Assembly: GCA_018669845.1 (NCBI GenBank)
Contig: JABHSO010000090.1
Span: 1 to 33,817, forward strand
Length of the DNA: 33,817 nt
Reading direction: 5' to 3'
From: Gammaproteobacteria bacterium
GTDB taxonomy: Bacteria > Pseudomonadota > Gammaproteobacteria > GCA-001735895
In this document: in pieces, positions 24,538 through 33,217 of the stretch
How the letters are laid out: each line of letters opens with the position of its first letter
How positions within the stretch are numbered: position 1 is the first letter of the stretch
Program-made: the position numbers and the translations under genes
Notes under the pieces: generated by a model
Database searches by the model: none
What the model saw: only the letters and a program-made list of their open reading frames with translations
Told to the model about the DNA's origin: nothing

Positions 24538-26160
24538 TCAGGATGATATCAAAGATATTTTTTGAGATTGTTTATCGGGCTTTTTATTGGGAGTTAATAT
24601 GGTGACTTCGGGATTGTCACTAATTTGTGGGAAATCAAGCGTGTAATGTAATCCTCTGCTTTCCTGCCTGGACAGGGCAGAACGAATAATGAGTTCTGCT
24701 ACAGCAACCAGGTTGCGTAGTTCGAGCAAGTCAGGAGTAACTCTGAAATTGCCATAATAGTCATTAATTTCTCGTTTCAGTAAATTGGTACGATTGAGTG
24801 CTCTTTCTAGGCGCTTATTGGTGCGCACAATGCCGACATAATCCCACATGAAACGTCTGAGCTCATCCCAGTTGTGAGAAACAACAACTTCTTCATCAGA
24901 ATCAGTGACCAGGGATTCATCCCAGTTTTTTAATCGCCCGGGTTTTTTGGTGGAGTCCAGTGTTTCTTTTATATGGCGGGCTGAAGCCATAGCAAAAGTC
25001 ATGCATTCGAGTAGTGAATTACTTGCCATCCGGTTGGCACCGTGCAGGCCGGAATAGGATATTTCCCCGATAGCATATAAATTTTGAATATCGGTCTGGC
25101 CATCTAAATCAATCATTACACCACCACAGGTATAATGAGCTGCGGGTACTACAGGGATAGGCTGGCGGGTAATATCGATATCAAACTGTTTACACTTTTC
25201 GTAGATGGTAGGGAAGTGTGATTTGATAAATGCCCGGCTTTTGTGGCTGATATCGAGGTAAACGCACTCGGCTCCAAGTCGCTTCATTTCGTGGTCAATG
25301 GCCCGGGCTACAATGTCTCTGGGAGCCAGTTCTGCACGTTCATCAAAGTGTTGCATGAATCTTTTACCATTGGGCAGCAGCAGTTTAGCGCCTTCCCCGC
25401 GAAGTGCTTCTGTGATTAAAAAAGATTTTGCTTCAGGATGAAAAAGACAGGTTGGATGGAACTGGATAAATTCCATGTTGGCGACACGGCATCCTGCTCG
25501 CCAGGCCATCGCAATGCCATCACCGGTAGAACCATCCGGATTACTGGTGTACAAATAAACTTTACTGGCTCCCCCTGTTGCAAGCACGACTTTTTTAGCG
25601 GCAAATGCATTTACCTGATGATTTCGAATGTTATAAGCATACAGTCCAACACAGATATCTTTTTTGGTAATCAGGTCAATTGCTATTGTATGTTCAAATA
25701 CATCAATATTTTGTTTCTCAGCAACATGTGCCTGTAAAGTTTTTTGCATCGCTTTACCCGTAGCATCGGCTGCATGTACAACACGACGACGGCTGTGACC
25801 ACCCTCGCGGGTCAGGTGAAAGCCGCTGGCCGTTACGTCCTGTCGGTCCTTGGTAAAAGGCATGCCCAGATCAGCCAGCCAGTGAATAACTGCTGGCCCT
25901 GATTCAGCCACCATTTTCACCGTTTTATCATCGCAGATTCCAGAGCCAGCATTTTGTGTATCGGTGCTGTGAAGGTCAAATGAATCATCCTGTTCCAGAA
26001 CGGCAGAGATACCACCCTGGGCATAATAAGTAGAACATTGTTTGTAATTGTCTTTGGCTAACAGAGCTATGGAAATGTTGTCGGGCAATTGTAAAGCCAG
26101 TGTCATTCCTGCAGCACCGGCTCCAATAATGATGACATCGTAATGAAACTGTTTACTCAT
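24538..26160 (-). CDS. nadB: L-aspartate oxidase
   Basis: Oxidises L-aspartate to iminoaspartate with FAD, the first step of de novo NAD synthesis, working with NadA. The 540 residues match the family. The FAD motif IIIGAGAAGMTLAL opens the protein. YYAQGGISAVL, GHSRRRVVHAADATG, MEFIQFHPTCL, RGEGAKLLLPNGKRFM, VVPAAHYTCGGVMID, YAIGEISYSGLHGANRMASNSLLE and a C-terminal helical domain beginning NWDELRRFMWDYVGIVR follow in the expected order. Its divergent position next to rpoE is classic for gammaproteobacteria. The ATG at 26160 has no strong ribosome binding site. Confidence 0.97.
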   Translation of the reverse strand: MSKQFHYDVIIIGAGAAGMTLALQLPDNISIALLAKDNYKQCSTYYAQGGISAVLEQDDSFDLHSTDTQNAGSGICDDKTVKMVAESGPAVIHWLADLGMPFTKDRQDVTASGFHLTREGGHSRRRVVHAADATGKAMQKTLQAHVAEKQNIDVFEHTIAIDLITKKDICVGLYAYNIRNHQVNAFAAKKVVLATGGASKVYLYTSNPDGSTGDGIAMAWRAGCRVANMEFIQFHPTCLFHPEAKSFLITEALRGEGAKLLLPNGKRFMQHFDERAELAPRDIVARAIDHEMKRLGAECVYLDISHKSRAFIKSHFPTIYEKCKQFDIDITRQPIPVVPAAHYTCGGVMIDLDGQTDIQNLYAIGEISYSGLHGANRMASNSLLECMTFAMASARHIKETLDSTKKPGRLKNWDESLVTDSDEEVVVSHNWDELRRFMWDYVGIVRTNKRLERALNRTNLLKREINDYYGNFRVTPDLLELRNLVAVAELIIRSALSRQESRGLHYTLDFPQISDNPEVTILTPNKKPDKQSQKISLISS

Positions 26161-26269
26161 AAATAGAAAAGTTTTTATCTGCCAAAAACCAAGTATGTCT
26201 AGTTTTGTTCTAAATTTCTATGCTTAGGATAAAGTTGTGGCGTAAAAATTAACTTACAAAGAGAATCTT

Positions 26270-26329
26270 TTGTTATATTGAATGTCTTAGCTAAAACAAT
26301 GTATCAATTATTAAGTTACATTTATGTAA
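26270..26329 (+). promoter_or_regulatory. Possible rpoE promoter region with a small palindrome
   Basis: Between nadB and rpoE, TTGTTA (26270-26275) and TAAAAC (26292-26297) are spaced 16 bases and could form a housekeeping promoter. A perfect palindrome TTACAT-TT-ATGTAA lies at 26316-26329, just downstream. No convincing sigma-E promoter (GGAACTT with TCTGA) was found. These are weak assignments by eye. Confidence 0.25.
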
Positions 26330-26388
26330 ATAACGTTAGCTGAATTTTGATGTTGTGATGAAAGTATTAATTAATAATAGGGTTTTAA

Positions 26389-26964
26389 ATGGGGTCGGTT
26401 GAATTAGACAGCGAATTGGTCAAACGGGTACAACAAGGCGATAAGTCTGCGTTTGACGTATTAGTACAGAAATATCAGCAGAAAGTGGTGAACTTGATTT
26501 CACGTTTTGTGTCTGATCAATCTGAATGCTATGACGTGGCTCAGGAAACCTTTATCAAAGCTTATAGAGCTCTGGATAAATTTCGTGGAGACAGTCAGTT
26601 TTATACCTGGTTATACAGGATTGCGGCCAATACAGCGAAAAATCATCTGGCATCCAGGGCCAGGAAGTCTCCAAAGTATTCTGTCGATGTAGAAGATGCC
26701 GAACATTTTAGTGGCGATAGTCAGCTAAAAGATAATACGACTCCCGAAAGCTTAATGTTAACGGAAGAGATAAAGCAAACAGTGTATGCGGCAATTGATA
26801 ACTTACCGGAAGACTTGAAGTCGGCCATTACGTTGCGAGAACTTGAAGGGTTAAGTTATGAAGAGATAGCAGATGTGATGGATTGTCCTATCGGAACCGT
26901 TAGATCCAGGATATTTCGAGCAAGAGATGCAATTGATAAGGAACTAAGACCCTTATTAGAATGA
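26389..26964 (+). CDS. rpoE: RNA polymerase sigma-E factor (RpoE/AlgU)
   Basis: ECF sigma factor that directs the envelope stress response and is normally held inactive by RseA. The 191 residues match RpoE. Region 2 (DVLVQKYQQKVVNLISRFV, DVAQETFIKAYRALDKFRG, FYTWLYRIAANTAKNHL) and region 4 (LPEDLKSAITLRELEGLSYEEIADVMDCPIGTVRSRIFRAR) are both complete. The ATG at 26389 is preceded by AGGG at a good distance. It heads the stress operon with rseA, rseB, rseC and mucD, and is divergent from nadB. Unlike in E. coli, about 157 bases separate it from rseA, and they contain inverted repeats (listed separately). Confidence 0.97.
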   Translation: MGSVELDSELVKRVQQGDKSAFDVLVQKYQQKVVNLISRFVSDQSECYDVAQETFIKAYRALDKFRGDSQFYTWLYRIAANTAKNHLASRARKSPKYSVDVEDAEHFSGDSQLKDNTTPESLMLTEEIKQTVYAAIDNLPEDLKSAITLRELEGLSYEEIADVMDCPIGTVRSRIFRARDAIDKELRPLLE

Positions 26965-26986
26965 CTAACACAGTAGAAATATATTT

Positions 26987-27084
26987 TCTTTTACAATTTT
27001 TTCTAGTTTCAAGGTTAAAGTTGTAAAAGATACAGATAACTGCTCAGATTGGCCCTGAAATCTGTCAGCTTTAAACCTTCAGGG
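26987..27084 (+). promoter_or_regulatory. Structured rpoE-rseA spacer with one long and two competing inverted repeats
   Basis: A stem of 14 pairs (26987-27000 with 27017-27030, TCTTTTACAATTTT against AAAGTTGTAAAAGA, one G-U pair) with a 16-base loop starts 23 bases after the rpoE stop. Further on, CAGATT (27045-27050) can pair with AATCTG (27059-27064), or CCCTGAA (27053-27059) can pair with TTCAGGG (27078-27084). These two cannot form together. No T-run follows the first stem, so it is not a standard terminator. A role in mRNA stability or in setting the sigma to anti-sigma ratio is speculation. Confidence 0.45.
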
Positions 27085-27121
27085 ATTTGTTGAGTAGTTA
27101 CATTTATTTGAGTATAAAATT

Positions 27122-27763
27122 ATGAATGAGCAACGTGAAAAATTATCCGTATTGATTGATGACTATCAACATACTGACTCTGACCAGGTTCTATTAAATG
27201 AAGCTCTGGTTGATGTGAACCAGCAATATGCTATGCGTCGTTACCAGATGATTGGTGAAGTGATGCGTAATGAAATGCCTGAAGCGATCAAGCTGGATTT
27301 TGCCGCTGATGTGATGTCAAAAATTGAACAGGAATCTGTCTTACATGTTAAACAGGAAACTGTAAAAGAAGTTCCACAGCAGTCTTCATGGTTCTGGTCT
27401 GTTTTATTCAAACCGGTAGCGGGTCTTGCTGTTGCTGCCACGGTAGCTTTTGTAGCAGTATCGAGTTTACAATTGCAACCTGTTTCTGTTGATCAACCTG
27501 ATCTTCTTGCATCAGCCGATGACAGTAGTGCTAAGGTTGAAATGCTAGCGAGTATACCTGTTATTAACAGGGGGCTGTCTACGGTTTCAGTGAATAGTAA
27601 AAGTTCATCTTCTCCTGTCGGTATGAATTGGAAAATTAAACGTAATGGACCAGATATTCAAAAGAAACTGAATACATACCTGGTTAACCATAATGAGTTT
27701 TCTAATTCGTTGCAGGGAATTATTCCACAGGTAAGAGTCGTAGGGTTTGATGCGCAGAAATAA
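27122..27763 (+). CDS. rseA: Anti-sigma-E factor RseA/MucA
   Basis: Inner-membrane protein that sequesters RpoE and is destroyed by regulated proteolysis under envelope stress. The 213 residues have a cytoplasmic N-terminal sigma-binding domain (EKLSVLIDDY, YAMRRYQMIGEVMRNEMP), one membrane helix at about 96-116 (KPVAGLAVAATVAFVAVSSL) and a periplasmic C-terminus of about 95 residues that would bind RseB. Sequence identity in this family is low, and the assignment rests on the RseA-type N-terminus plus position directly after rpoE and before rseB. Its 3' end overlaps rseB by 14 bases. Confidence 0.92.
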   Translation: MNEQREKLSVLIDDYQHTDSDQVLLNEALVDVNQQYAMRRYQMIGEVMRNEMPEAIKLDFAADVMSKIEQESVLHVKQETVKEVPQQSSWFWSVLFKPVAGLAVAATVAFVAVSSLQLQPVSVDQPDLLASADDSSAKVEMLASIPVINRGLSTVSVNSKSSSSPVGMNWKIKRNGPDIQKKLNTYLVNHNEFSNSLQGIIPQVRVVGFDAQK

Positions 27764-28760
27764 CCAGTTATTAATGTCGATGTTGTTAGTTAAGCCGGTA
27801 ACTTTATCTTTATCTCTGTTTCTGTTGGCCCTGTTTCACTTGGGGTCTGCAGTTGCCAATAGTGAAAAGGCTATACAGTGGGTTCAGAAAATGTCGATGG
27901 CGATGAACGAACTTAGCTACAAAGGTCGTTTTGTTTATCAGCAAAATAACCAGCTCGAAAGCATGTCCATCATTCATGTTAAAGATCAACAAGGTACCAG
28001 AGAAAGATTAATCTCCCTAAATGGTGAAGCGCGTGAAATATTACGTGACAATAATAATTTAACCTGTGTCTGGCCATCCAGTAGGCAGGTTGTTGTAGAC
28101 CAATCTAATCAAAAGAGTTCTTCGCCAATATGGGCGCCTGATGATGTAGAGCGGTTGGCAAAATTTTATGAATTTTCTATATCAGGCAAGGATAGAGTTG
28201 CTGATCATTCAACCATCATTATATCCATAAAACCCAAAGATAATTTTCGATATGGGATGAAAGTCTGGCTGGATGAAAACACTGGATTATTGCTTCAGTC
28301 AGTTTTATTTGATGAATTGGGTCGAACTAAAGAGCAGATAATGTTCACTGAACTAACACTAATGCACTATGATGATCAAAACTCATTTTCGGTTATTCCG
28401 GAAATCGACAGTGGATATGCATTAATTCGTTCGCATTCAGGTCGTGAAACCATTTCTCTACAGGCCGATGCTAAATGGAAACTGGAATCTCTACCAGGTG
28501 GCTTTTGGGTTGAAACATCTTTTAGAAAGAAAATGCCCGAGTCTAATGATTATACCCAGCAAATGATTATCACCGACGGTATGGCTTCTGTATCGGTATT
28601 TATTGAAAAGACTTCAGGCCAGAGCCTGTCAGGCGAGTCTTCCATGGGCGCTGTTAATGCATTTGGAACTCGTATCAATGACTTTACTGTGACAGCCATT
28701 GGTGAAGTTCCTGCAATCACGGTGAAAAAACTTGCTGAATCAACTGTCTATCAAAACTAG
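27750..28760 (+). CDS. rseB: Sigma-E regulatory protein RseB/MucB
   Basis: Periplasmic protein that binds RseA and protects it from cleavage until mislocalised lipopolysaccharide or lipoprotein-like signals appear. The 336 residues begin at the ATG at 27750, inside the end of rseA and preceded by AGGG; a TTG one codon earlier is not needed. A signal peptide spans about residues 15-37 (LSLSLFLLALFHLGSAVA). The MucB/RseB N-terminal domain is visible in AIQWVQKMSMAMNELSYKGRFVYQQ and the YGMKVWLDENTGLLLQSVLFDE segment, followed by the smaller C-terminal domain (LPGGFWVETSFRKK, QQMIITDGMASVSVFIE). The overlap with rseA indicates coupled translation. Confidence 0.95.
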   Translation: MRRNNQLLMSMLLVKPVTLSLSLFLLALFHLGSAVANSEKAIQWVQKMSMAMNELSYKGRFVYQQNNQLESMSIIHVKDQQGTRERLISLNGEAREILRDNNNLTCVWPSSRQVVVDQSNQKSSSPIWAPDDVERLAKFYEFSISGKDRVADHSTIIISIKPKDNFRYGMKVWLDENTGLLLQSVLFDELGRTKEQIMFTELTLMHYDDQNSFSVIPEIDSGYALIRSHSGRETISLQADAKWKLESLPGGFWVETSFRKKMPESNDYTQQMIITDGMASVSVFIEKTSGQSLSGESSMGAVNAFGTRINDFTVTAIGEVPAITVKKLAESTVYQN

Positions 28761-28774
28761 ATGCTGCAGATTTC

Positions 28775-29251
28775 ATGATTGAAGAACAGGCTTTGGTAAT
28801 AGCATTACGCAGCGATCAGGCACTGATTGAAGTACAGCGCCAAAATGCCTGCCAAAGCTGCGATCTTAGCGAGGGTTGTGGTACCGGCAGTCTTGGACGA
28901 TTACTGGGTTATAAAAAACTGGCTTTATCTATTCCTAACAGGCATAAACTGCAAGTTGGAGATCGAATTGTCATCGGTATGCCGGATAAGTATTTTCACT
29001 TTGCCGGATTTCTGGTGTACCTGTTACCTTTACTCAGTCTTTTTCTATTTGGTTTAGTGGCTAATTATTTTTTTAACGGAGCAGAATCGGTCATTGTTTT
29101 AGCTTCACTGTCTGGACTGGTTTTCGGACTGATGTTTAGTGGCAGGATGGCTAAAAATGACTTTGCCTTAAAGATGAAACCTCAATTTATTCGGCAGGAA
29201 TTTTCGCCCCAGGTGGTCGAACCCCGCCTAAAAACATCATTTAAAATATAA
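28775..29251 (+). CDS. rseC: SoxR-reducing / sigma-E positive regulator RseC family protein
   Basis: Inner-membrane protein of 158 residues. An N-terminal cytoplasmic domain carries a cysteine cluster (C26, C29, C35 in CQSCDLSEGC), as in RseC/MucC proteins. Two membrane helices follow at about 74-93 and 101-120 (FAGFLVYLLPLLSLFLFGLV and SVIVLASLSGLVFGLMF). The biochemical role is poorly defined; family members modulate sigma-E or take part in SoxR reduction. It begins 14 bp after rseB. The stop codon abuts the left end of a palindromic element at 29252, so the last few codons could have been reshaped by its insertion. Confidence 0.92.
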   Translation: MIEEQALVIALRSDQALIEVQRQNACQSCDLSEGCGTGSLGRLLGYKKLALSIPNRHKLQVGDRIVIGMPDKYFHFAGFLVYLLPLLSLFLFGLVANYFFNGAESVIVLASLSGLVFGLMFSGRMAKNDFALKMKPQFIRQEFSPQVVEPRLKTSFKI

Positions 29252-29410
29252 GGAACCTCTAATCAATTCATGAGCTCATATCTTGCACTCAGAAAAGCCA
29301 GCTTCTACGTTGCGAATCTTCACAATAGCTCACTATTACGTGTAATTCGACGCCTTAAATCTGACTTTTCTGAGTACAATCTATTTCGCACAGAATTAAT
29401 CAGAGGCTCC
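29252..29410. repeat. Long imperfect palindromic element (MITE-like) with 4-bp flanking duplication
   Basis: The ends GGAACCTCTAATCAATTC (29252-29269) and GAATTAATCAGAGGCTCC (29393-29410) are inverted repeats with 15 of 18 matches. Inside, ACTCAGAAAAGCCAG pairs with CTGACTTTTCTGAGT (14 of 15). Weaker pairing continues to the centre, so the whole element folds as one hairpin with arms of about 80 bases. ATAA directly flanks both ends (29248-29251 and 29411-29414), as expected for a 4-bp target duplication. It has no coding capacity. It separates rseC from mucD and would be transcribed within the stress operon. Confidence 0.75.
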
Positions 29411-29442
29411 ATAAGTATTAATTTTTATTTCAGGACGCATTC

Positions 29443-30861
29443 ATGAAAAAACAAACCATTAACCTGTTTTCAGCTTTTATATTGCTGTTTTTTAGCAGCC
29501 AGATTTTTGCCCAACTACCCGATTTTACCGTTATTGTCGAAGATGCTAAAGATTCAGTCGTTAATATCAGTACTAGTAAAAAACCTAAAACCAGTCAATT
29601 AAAAAAACAACTGGAAATGCCCGATTTTCCGGAAGATTCACCGTTTGGTGAATTGTTTAAAAAATTCTTTGATCATGATGGTTTTGGTTTGAAAGAAAGA
29701 GAGACCAGTTCATTAGGATCTGGTTTTATTATTTCTGAGGATGGTTATATTCTGACCAATCACCATGTAATTGACGGGGCAGATGAAGTCATTGTTCGTT
29801 TGAATAATCGAGATGAATACGATGCAAAAGTTATTGGTTCTGATAAAAATTCTGATGTTGCTGTCATAAAAATTGATGGTAAGAACCTGCCTAATCTTAA
29901 ACTGGGTGATTCGAATGCTCTAAAAGTTGGGGAATGGGTTCTGGCCATAGGTTCACCTTTCGGTTTTGATCATACTGTCACGGCAGGTATTGTGAGTGCT
30001 AAAGGACGTAGCCTTCCAGGTGATAATTACGTGCCTTTTATTCAAACTGATGTAGCAATAAATCCAGGTAATTCCGGTGGACCTTTATTTAATATGGATG
30101 GAGAAGTTATCGGGATTAATTCTCAAATTTTCAGTCGCTCTGGTGGGTTCATGGGGCTGTCATTTGCTATTCCCATCGAAATGGCCATCGATGTCGCTGA
30201 ACAAATAAAAAATACCGGTACAGTTTCACGTGGTTGGTTGGGTGTCTTGATTCAGGAAGTGACCAGAGAACTGGCCGACTCATTCGGAATGTCCAATCCT
30301 CATGGAGCGCTGATTGCCAAAGTGCTGGATGATAGCCCTGCGAAGGAAGCAGGTTTGCAGGTGGGCGATGTTATTGTTGAATTTAATGGTAAAAAGGTGA
30401 CTCGTTCCAGTAGCTTACCTCCAATTGTGGGTCGTACCCCTGTTGGAAAACCAGCTAACGTGACAATCATCCGAAATAAATCAAAGCGAACTATTAAAGT
30501 AACTATCGCCCAGTTACCTGAAGAGATAATTCAGGCTAAAGGCAAGCCTGAAGAGGAAAATGAAGTAAAGAAATCTGTGCTAGGCATGAGTGTTAAAAAG
30601 CTGGATAAGGCCACTAAAAAGAAGCTCAAACTTGATTCAGGTGTGATCGTTCAAGAAGTTGATATGGATGGTGCCGCTAAAATAGCCGGTATTCGTAAAG
30701 GTGATGTTATCAGTATGCTGGATAACCGCAGCATTAATTCAGTTGATGAATTTACCTCTATTGCAGAAGGCTTGAAAGCGGGTAAATCGATAGCGATTCT
30801 TATTCAGCGAAGTAATGGACCGGTTTTTCTGGCGATTAAACCTCTGGATTCGGACTCATAA
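29443..30861 (+). CDS. mucD: Periplasmic serine protease/chaperone DegP/MucD
   Basis: HtrA-family protease that degrades damaged periplasmic proteins and tunes sigma-E signalling. The 472 residues have a Sec signal (about 1-23, ending IFA), a trypsin-like domain with the catalytic triad H108 (TNHHVI), D138 (NSDVAVIKI) and S211 (GNSGGPLF), and two PDZ domains (about 260-350 and 385-470, GWLGVLIQEV and LGMSVKKLD starts). The triad is complete. Its place at the end of rpoE-rseA-rseB-rseC matches the algU-mucA-mucB-mucC-mucD order of Pseudomonas, hence the symbol. The ATG is preceded by CAGGA. It comes after the palindromic element, so its translation or dosage may be partly independent. Confidence 0.95.
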   Translation: MKKQTINLFSAFILLFFSSQIFAQLPDFTVIVEDAKDSVVNISTSKKPKTSQLKKQLEMPDFPEDSPFGELFKKFFDHDGFGLKERETSSLGSGFIISEDGYILTNHHVIDGADEVIVRLNNRDEYDAKVIGSDKNSDVAVIKIDGKNLPNLKLGDSNALKVGEWVLAIGSPFGFDHTVTAGIVSAKGRSLPGDNYVPFIQTDVAINPGNSGGPLFNMDGEVIGINSQIFSRSGGFMGLSFAIPIEMAIDVAEQIKNTGTVSRGWLGVLIQEVTRELADSFGMSNPHGALIAKVLDDSPAKEAGLQVGDVIVEFNGKKVTRSSSLPPIVGRTPVGKPANVTIIRNKSKRTIKVTIAQLPEEIIQAKGKPEEENEVKKSVLGMSVKKLDKATKKKLKLDSGVIVQEVDMDGAAKIAGIRKGDVISMLDNRSINSVDEFTSIAEGLKAGKSIAILIQRSNGPVFLAIKPLDSDS

Positions 30862-30863
30862 AG

Positions 30864-31103
30864 ATTACAACTAATTTTACATTGTTCTACCGGGAAAATT
30901 GCCACCTGTGTGAGTCGATGCGACTGGCACTGGTGGCTTTACAAAAGGATATTGATTTTGACTGGGCAGAGTCTGATATTGATCGTGATACAAACTTGAT
31001 CTATTTATATGATACTTTAGTGCCGGTACTTCAATTTAAGGGAAAGGAAGTTTGTCATTATTTTATTGATGAACAGGCAATTAGAGAAATCGTTTTAAAA
31101 TAA
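30864..31103 (+). CDS. Small glutaredoxin-like (DUF836-type) thioredoxin-fold protein
   Basis: About 80 residues with a thioredoxin-type first strand and active site, FTLFYRENCHLCESM (C-x2-C), a central strand with the cis-Pro region TLVPVLQFKGKE and a C-terminal helix. It is found between mucD and lepA in related genomes and may act in thiol-disulfide exchange; the substrate is unknown. The start is odd. The frame opens only after 30839 and contains no ATG or GTG before the active site. TTG at 30882 would remove part of the first strand and has no ribosome binding site. ATT at 30864, with CGGA at 30851-30854, would keep the full strand; an ATA at 30858 overlaps the mucD stop. The ATT start is used here, with doubt. 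Confidence 0.7.
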   Translation: MTTNFTLFYRENCHLCESMRLALVALQKDIDFDWAESDIDRDTNLIYLYDTLVPVLQFKGKEVCHYFIDEQAIREIVLK

Positions 31104-31109
31104 AAAAAA

Positions 31110-31257
31110 TGCACCACGAAGGCACGAAGGACACGAAGAAAATAATAATGTTTTACTCTATTTAATTGCTGGTAAGCTTTTTTGATTATTAGACTAAACT
31201 AAAAATCTTATCAATTTTTAACCTTATCTTCGTGTTCTTCGTGACTTCGTGGTGAAT
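31110..31257. repeat. CACGAAG-type inverted-repeat element, copy 2 (MITE-like)
   Basis: About 148 bp. Left arm CACCACGAAGGCACGAAGGA (from 31112), continuing ACACGAAGAA; right arm from 31228 to 31257 is its complement with only about two mismatches over 28 bases. The interior is noncoding and shares TAAGCTTTTTT and a diverged AT-rich stretch with the copy at 15009-15145. It begins seven bases after the stop of the glutaredoxin-like gene and would form a strong hairpin in a transcript running into lepA. Confidence 0.75.
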
Positions 31258-31373
31258 CTTTATCGTTTAATATGCCGTTTATACGACTAAATGCGTTAAA
31301 TTTCTGTTCTACACTGTCGTTTTAGGCGACTTTCCCGTAAAATTCGCGGGCTTTTTAAACAGGTCTTCTGATT

Positions 31374-33176
31374 ATGCGGATGAAAAATATCCGGAATTTT
31401 TCCATCATTGCCCATATTGATCATGGTAAATCGACAATAGCAGATCGATTTATCCAGGTTTGTGGTGGTTTGAGTGAACGTGAAATGTCTGAACAGGTGC
31501 TGGATTCTATGGATCTGGAGCGTGAGCGTGGCATTACCATCAAGGCTCAATCTGTTTCACTCGAGTATAAATCGAAAGATGGTGAAACCTATTTACTCAA
31601 TTTTATTGATACACCGGGCCATGTTGACTTTTCCTATGAAGTTTCACGTTCACTAGCAGCTTGTGAAGGCGCACTGCTGGTCGTTGATGCATCTCAGGGT
31701 GTTGAAGCCCAGAGTGTTGCTAACTGTTACACGGCCATTGAAATGGATCTGGAAGTTATTCCAGTTTTAAATAAGATAGATTTACCCGCGGCTGATCCTG
31801 ATAGGGTTAAAAAAGAAATTGAAGATGTTATTGGCCTGGATGCAACTGATGCCATAGTGGTGAGTGCCAAAACAGGTATAGGCATTGATGATCTACTGGA
31901 ACAACTTGTTGCCTTGGTGCCAGCTCCTAAGGGTGATATCGATAATCCTGCGCAAGCCTTGATTATAGACTCCTGGTTTGACAGTTATGTGGGTGTTATC
32001 ACGCTGGTAAGAGTGATGGAAGGATCTTTCAAACCTCGCCAAAAGATTAAAATGATGTCGACTGGTCGAGAATTTCATGTGGATCAGGTGGGTGTTTTTA
32101 CCCCTAAACGCAAACAAACTGATCAACTGGAATGCGGTAATGTTGGATATATTATTTCAGGCATTAAAGATATTGAGTCGGCCAAAGTTGGTGACACGAT
32201 AACATCTAGCCATAACTCTGCGTTGCATGCTTTACCTGACTTTAAAGAAGTACAGCCCAGGGTATTTGCCGGCCTTTTTCCTGTGAGCTCTGATGATTAT
32301 GAAAATTGTCGTGAAGCTCTGAAAAAACTTAAACTGAATGATGCTGCCTTGCAGTTCGAACCAGAATCTTCCCAGGCTTTAGGCTTTGGATTTCGTTGTG
32401 GTTTTCTGGGCATGTTACACATGGAAATCGTTCAGGAGCGTCTGGAACGTGAATACGATCTGGATCTTATCACCACAGCGCCCACGGTTATCTATCAGGT
32501 AGAAACGACTACTGGTGATATCATTGAGATTCATAATCCTGCTGAATTACCTGCAGTCAATAAAATTAATGAAATCAGAGAACCTATAATTCAGGCCAAT
32601 ATCCTGACTCCTGAAGCTTATATTGGTTCTATTATTACTCTATGTATTGAAAAACGGGGTGTGCAGAAAGAAATAATCTACATGGGTACTCAAGTTTCAA
32701 TCGTGTATGAGCTACCGATGAGTGAAGTAGTACTCGATTTTTTCGACAGGCTAAAGAGTGTCAGCCGTGGATATGCCTCCTTTGATTATGAGTTTCTACG
32801 TTTTGAAGCGGCTAACCTGGTTAAGCTAGATGTGTTAATTAATAGTGACAAAGTGGATGCTTTGTCTGTTATTGTGCATCGTGATAACGCCGATTACCGG
32901 GGCCGTGAACTGGCCAGTAAAATGAAGGAATTAATCCCAAGACAAATGTTTGATGTGGCTATTCAGGCTGCAATTGGCGCGTCAATAATTGCTCGAACCA
33001 ATGTCAAAGCTTTACGCAAAAATGTGACTGCAAAATGTTACGGTGGTGATATTTCACGTAAAAAGAAGCTGCTGGAAAAACAGAAAGCCGGAAAAAAACG
33101 TATGAAACAGGTGGGCAATGTAGAGATTCCTCAAGAGGCTTTTCTAGCGGTCTTACAGGTAGATTCTAAAAACTAA
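31374..33176 (+). CDS. lepA: Elongation factor 4 (LepA), ribosome-associated GTPase
   Basis: Translational GTPase that acts on ribosomes in initiation/back-translocation contexts. The 600 residues match LepA (E. coli 599). G1 [10 protein letters not shown]2 GITIKAQ, G3 DTPGHVDF, G4 NKIDLP and G5 SAKTG are all present, as are the LepA-specific C-terminal segments ([35 protein letters not shown]). The start at 31374 has AGG ten bases upstream; the family often begins MKNIRNFS, which corresponds to an ATG two codons later (31380). It is followed after 41 bp by lepB, the usual operon partner. Confidence 0.98.
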   Translation: MRMKNIRNFSIIAHIDHGKSTIADRFIQVCGGLSEREMSEQVLDSMDLERERGITIKAQSVSLEYKSKDGETYLLNFIDTPGHVDFSYEVSRSLAACEGALLVVDASQGVEAQSVANCYTAIEMDLEVIPVLNKIDLPAADPDRVKKEIEDVIGLDATDAIVVSAKTGIGIDDLLEQLVALVPAPKGDIDNPAQALIIDSWFDSYVGVITLVRVMEGSFKPRQKIKMMSTGREFHVDQVGVFTPKRKQTDQLECGNVGYIISGIKDIESAKVGDTITSSHNSALHALPDFKEVQPRVFAGLFPVSSDDYENCREALKKLKLNDAALQFEPESSQALGFGFRCGFLGMLHMEIVQERLEREYDLDLITTAPTVIYQVETTTGDIIEIHNPAELPAVNKINEIREPIIQANILTPEAYIGSIITLCIEKRGVQKEIIYMGTQVSIVYELPMSEVVLDFFDRLKSVSRGYASFDYEFLRFEAANLVKLDVLINSDKVDALSVIVHRDNADYRGRELASKMKELIPRQMFDVAIQAAIGASIIARTNVKALRKNVTAKCYGGDISRKKKLLEKQKAGKKRMKQVGNVEIPQEAFLAVLQVDSKN

Positions 33177-33217
33177 CTTATTACTTATTTTTGATAAATA
33201 AACGGATTCCATAGAAT

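Noticed and set aside
26251-26289. Sigma-E promoter (AACTT with TCTTA) upstream of rpoE
   Set aside because: The spacing between the two boxes is about 29 bases instead of about 16, and the flanking Gs are missing.
31334-31355. Terminator-like CCCG...CGGG followed by a T-run just before lepA
   Set aside because: The stem is only four pairs around a nine-base loop, too weak to call a terminator.
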